DNA from: Candidatus Krumholzibacteriota bacterium | GTDB taxonomy: Bacteria; Krumholzibacteriota; Krumholzibacteriia; Krumholzibacteriales; Krumholzibacteriaceae | Length of the DNA stretch: 51,746 nt | Assembly (NCBI GenBank): GCA_016931295.1 | Contig: JAFGEZ010000012.1 | Span: 70,100-121,845 of the forward strand | Direction: 5' to 3' | Part shown: positions 51,680 to 51,746 of the stretch, one piece after another | Numbering within the stretch: the stretch's first letter is position 1 | How the letters are laid out: every line of letters begins with the position of its first letter | The notes under the pieces: model-generated | What the model was told of the DNA's origin: nothing | Seen by the model: the letters and a program-made list of their open reading frames with translations, nothing else | Database searches by the model: none | Position numbers and translations under genes: made by a program

Positions 51680-51746
51680 TGGTCGGGGCGACTGGATTTG
51701 AACCAGCGACCTCCTGCTCCCGAAGCAGGCGCGCTAACCGAACTGC
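51680..51746 (-). tRNA. tRNA-Pro (anticodon CGG), 5' end beyond the window
   Basis: On the minus strand the sequence shows D-arm TTCGGTTAGCGC. The anticodon stem CCTGC/GCAGG holds loop TTCGGGA. The T-arm is CTGGTTCAAATCCAG, then acceptor CGCCCCG, discriminator A and encoded CCA ending at 51680. About ten 5' bases are missing. Confidence 0.93.

Noticed and set aside
1-51746. CRISPR arrays, insertion sequences, prophage or integrase genes
   Set aside because: No repeat-spacer pattern, transposase or recombinase motif was seen; the tRNA genes have no adjacent integrase or repeated 3' ends.

Overview
The window is a GC-rich, almost fully coding stretch of bacterial chromosome dominated by housekeeping genes. 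It carries no rRNA, CRISPR array, prophage or insertion sequence. The organism is a didermic (Gram-negative-type) bacterium: it has LptE, a Wza-like export protein, a Wzz/BY-kinase pair and several lipoproteins. High GC, DUF5683-like proteins, a secreted M28 peptidase with a C-terminal sorting-like domain and an orphan secreted protein ending in a 'STWGAIKGMYR' type tail fit an uncultured FCB-related lineage such as Krumholzibacteriota or Eisenbacteria. That placement is inference.

Layout. 1-2.9 kb: the 3' end of an FrhB/FdhB-like gene, a tRNA nucleotidyltransferase and a small Cys-containing hypothetical. 3-12.6 kb: dnaK behind a sigma-54-like element, tRNA-Val, then thrS, infC-rpmI-rplT-pheS-pheT (attenuator-like leader, AUC start for infC), a coiled-coil protein and zapA. 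12.6-13.0 kb: non-coding, a 6S RNA candidate. 13-23.8 kb: a tightly overlapped run of rny, ymdB-type phosphodiesterase, folD, xseA, xseB, polyprenyl synthase, a YuiD-like membrane protein, dxs, nadK and recN; tRNA-Arg(CCG) overlaps the end of recN. 23.8-26.1 kb: secreted M28 peptidase and two small membrane proteins.

26.1-38.9 kb is an exopolysaccharide locus. It starts with a diguanylate cyclase behind a textbook -24/-12 promoter, followed by a UDP-HexNAc dehydrogenase, an epimerase, a Wza-like exporter, a Wzz-like protein, a BY-kinase with a tyrosine tail, a DUF5683-like protein and a priming glycosyl-phosphate transferase behind a ~400-base leader. It ends with a GAF/PAS histidine kinase and a sigma-54 response regulator. 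A c-di-GMP and sigma-54 control circuit for the polysaccharide is the natural reading. 38.9-43.4 kb: lptE, holA, thioredoxin, leuS.

43.4-46.3 kb is on the minus strand: a duplicated pilin-like-domain lipoprotein, an orphan secreted protein, a small membrane protein and a TPR protein. Divergent from them is a PDZ-multi-TM-GAF-PP2C phosphatase. 48.9-49.55 kb is a gene-poor, AT-richer region with a micro-ORF, strong inverted repeats, an operator-like palindrome, a near-consensus promoter and a ~145-nt structured RNA candidate; it is the least explained part of the window. 49.5-51.7 kb (minus): tRNA-Arg(CCT), apt, an RpoS-like sigma factor, an NlpD-like M23 lipoprotein and a partial tRNA-Pro(CGG).
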